Assembly (NCBI GenBank): GCA_031267015.1
Contig: JAIRZW010000148.1
Coordinates: 1 to 5,928 of the forward strand
From: Heliobacteriaceae bacterium
Lineage (GTDB): Bacteria > Cyanobacteriota > Vampirovibrionia > Gastranaerophilales > Gastranaerophilaceae
Length of the DNA stretch: 5,928 bases
Direction: 5' to 3'
Shown piece by piece: positions 5,555 to 5,928 of the stretch. Position 1 is the first letter of the stretch. The number at the start of each line of letters is the position of its first letter. Under the pieces are notes generated by a model, which was given only the letters and a program-made list of their open reading frames with translations, made no database searches and had not been told where the DNA came from. A program made the translations under genes and the position numbers.

Positions 5555-5928
5555 ATTTATTCATTCACTTTAGACAAACTGTTTCAAGCATATCTTGACT
5601 GCCGAAAGCATAAAAAAAGTTCGATTAGCGCTTTGATTTTTGAGTATGAACTCTCAGGAAATCTGATGGAGCTGTATGAAGACTTAATTTCAGGAGATTA
5701 TAAACCCGGCCGCAGTGTTTGCTTTATTGTGGTTTATCCTAAGCCCAGAGAGGTTTGGGCTGCTGATTTCAGGGACAGAATTGTCCACCATTTAATCTAT
5801 AACGAGATTAAAGACAGGTTTTACAGGAGGTTCATAAAAGACACTTACAGCTGCATTCCGGACAGAGGGACTTCTAACGCTGTTAAAACGCTCGAAAGTC
5901 AGGCAAAATCTGTAACTAATAATTATAC
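5555..5928 (+). CDS. Partial reverse transcriptase, diversity-generating-retroelement-like
   Basis: The frame is open from the in-frame TGA at 5534 to the right edge, giving 124 residues from ATT at 5555. Counted from there, LDKLFQAYLDCRKHK (6-20), YKPGRSVCFIVVYPKPREV (49-67), WAADFRDRIVHHLIYNEI (68-85) and FIKDTYSCIPDRGTSNAV (93-110) match the conserved N-terminal blocks before the palm domain in DGR-type reverse transcriptases. The Bordetella phage enzyme has a similar KPR...DRLVQH...YACRPDKGTH layout. The catalytic YxDD motif and the (I/L)GxxxSQ motif that mark DGR enzymes lie beyond the window, so related retron-like or defence-type enzymes are not excluded. No ATG, GTG or TTG lies upstream of the conserved start; ATT at 5555, 11 bases after GGAG inside asd, is the only plausible initiator. 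This means either a rare start codon with coupling to asd, or a trimmed 5' end. Confidence 0.85.
   Translation, partial: MYSFTLDKLFQAYLDCRKHKKSSISALIFEYELSGNLMELYEDLISGDYKPGRSVCFIVVYPKPREVWAADFRDRIVHHLIYNEIKDRFYRRFIKDTYSCIPDRGTSNAVKTLESQAKSVTNNY

Noticed and set aside
1..5928. CRISPR arrays, tRNA or rRNA genes, transposase genes
   Set aside because: I saw no regularly spaced direct repeats, cloverleaf or rRNA-like sequence, and no transposase or insertion-sequence ends on either strand.

Overview
The window looks like a chromosomal segment of a low-to-moderate GC gut-type bacterium. The prepilin-like gene (N-terminus GFTLAEVLITLG followed by a large, Cys-rich C-terminal domain) is of a kind I associate with Candidatus Gastranaerophilales (Vampirovibrionia/Melainabacteria). 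That taxon is an inference from family resemblance, not a proven assignment.

Layout, left to right. (1) 769 down to the left edge, minus strand: the N-terminal 256 codons of a Gln/Pro-rich protein with helical blocks, possibly leading into TPR repeats outside the window. (2) 770-970: a divergent intergenic region with a perfect 14-bp palindrome that overlaps the -35 box of a strong sigma70-like promoter. (3) 971-1663, plus: a type IV pilin/pseudopilin-like protein whose leader peptide is largely encoded by a palindromic repeat element. (4) 1664-1907: a leader with competing hairpins. (5) 1908-3131, plus: an exported PDZ-containing C-terminal processing protease (S41, CtpA type). (6) 3132-3530: an AT-rich region with two sigma70-like promoters, a cluster of inverted ATGAT/ATCAT words and a doubtful 72-aa ORF. 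(7) 3531-4427, plus: a protein-kinase-fold protein with the key kinase residues, in an AT-rich block unlike its neighbours. (8) 4536-5552, plus: aspartate-semialdehyde dehydrogenase (asd) behind two tandem promoters. (9) From about 5555 to the right edge, plus: the N-terminal part of a reverse transcriptase resembling those of diversity-generating retroelements (DGRs). It begins directly after the asd stop codon with no ATG, and its only plausible start is ATT.

The genes do not form one obvious pathway. ctpA (envelope proteolysis) and asd (lysine/threonine/methionine and diaminopimelate supply) are housekeeping genes. The pilin, kinase-like gene and reverse transcriptase look accessory. Two promoter designs each occur twice: one before the pilin gene and before asd, the other before the kinase region and before asd. 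The best candidate for an unusual system is the reverse transcriptase at the right edge; any template repeat, accessory gene or variable-repeat target would lie outside this window.
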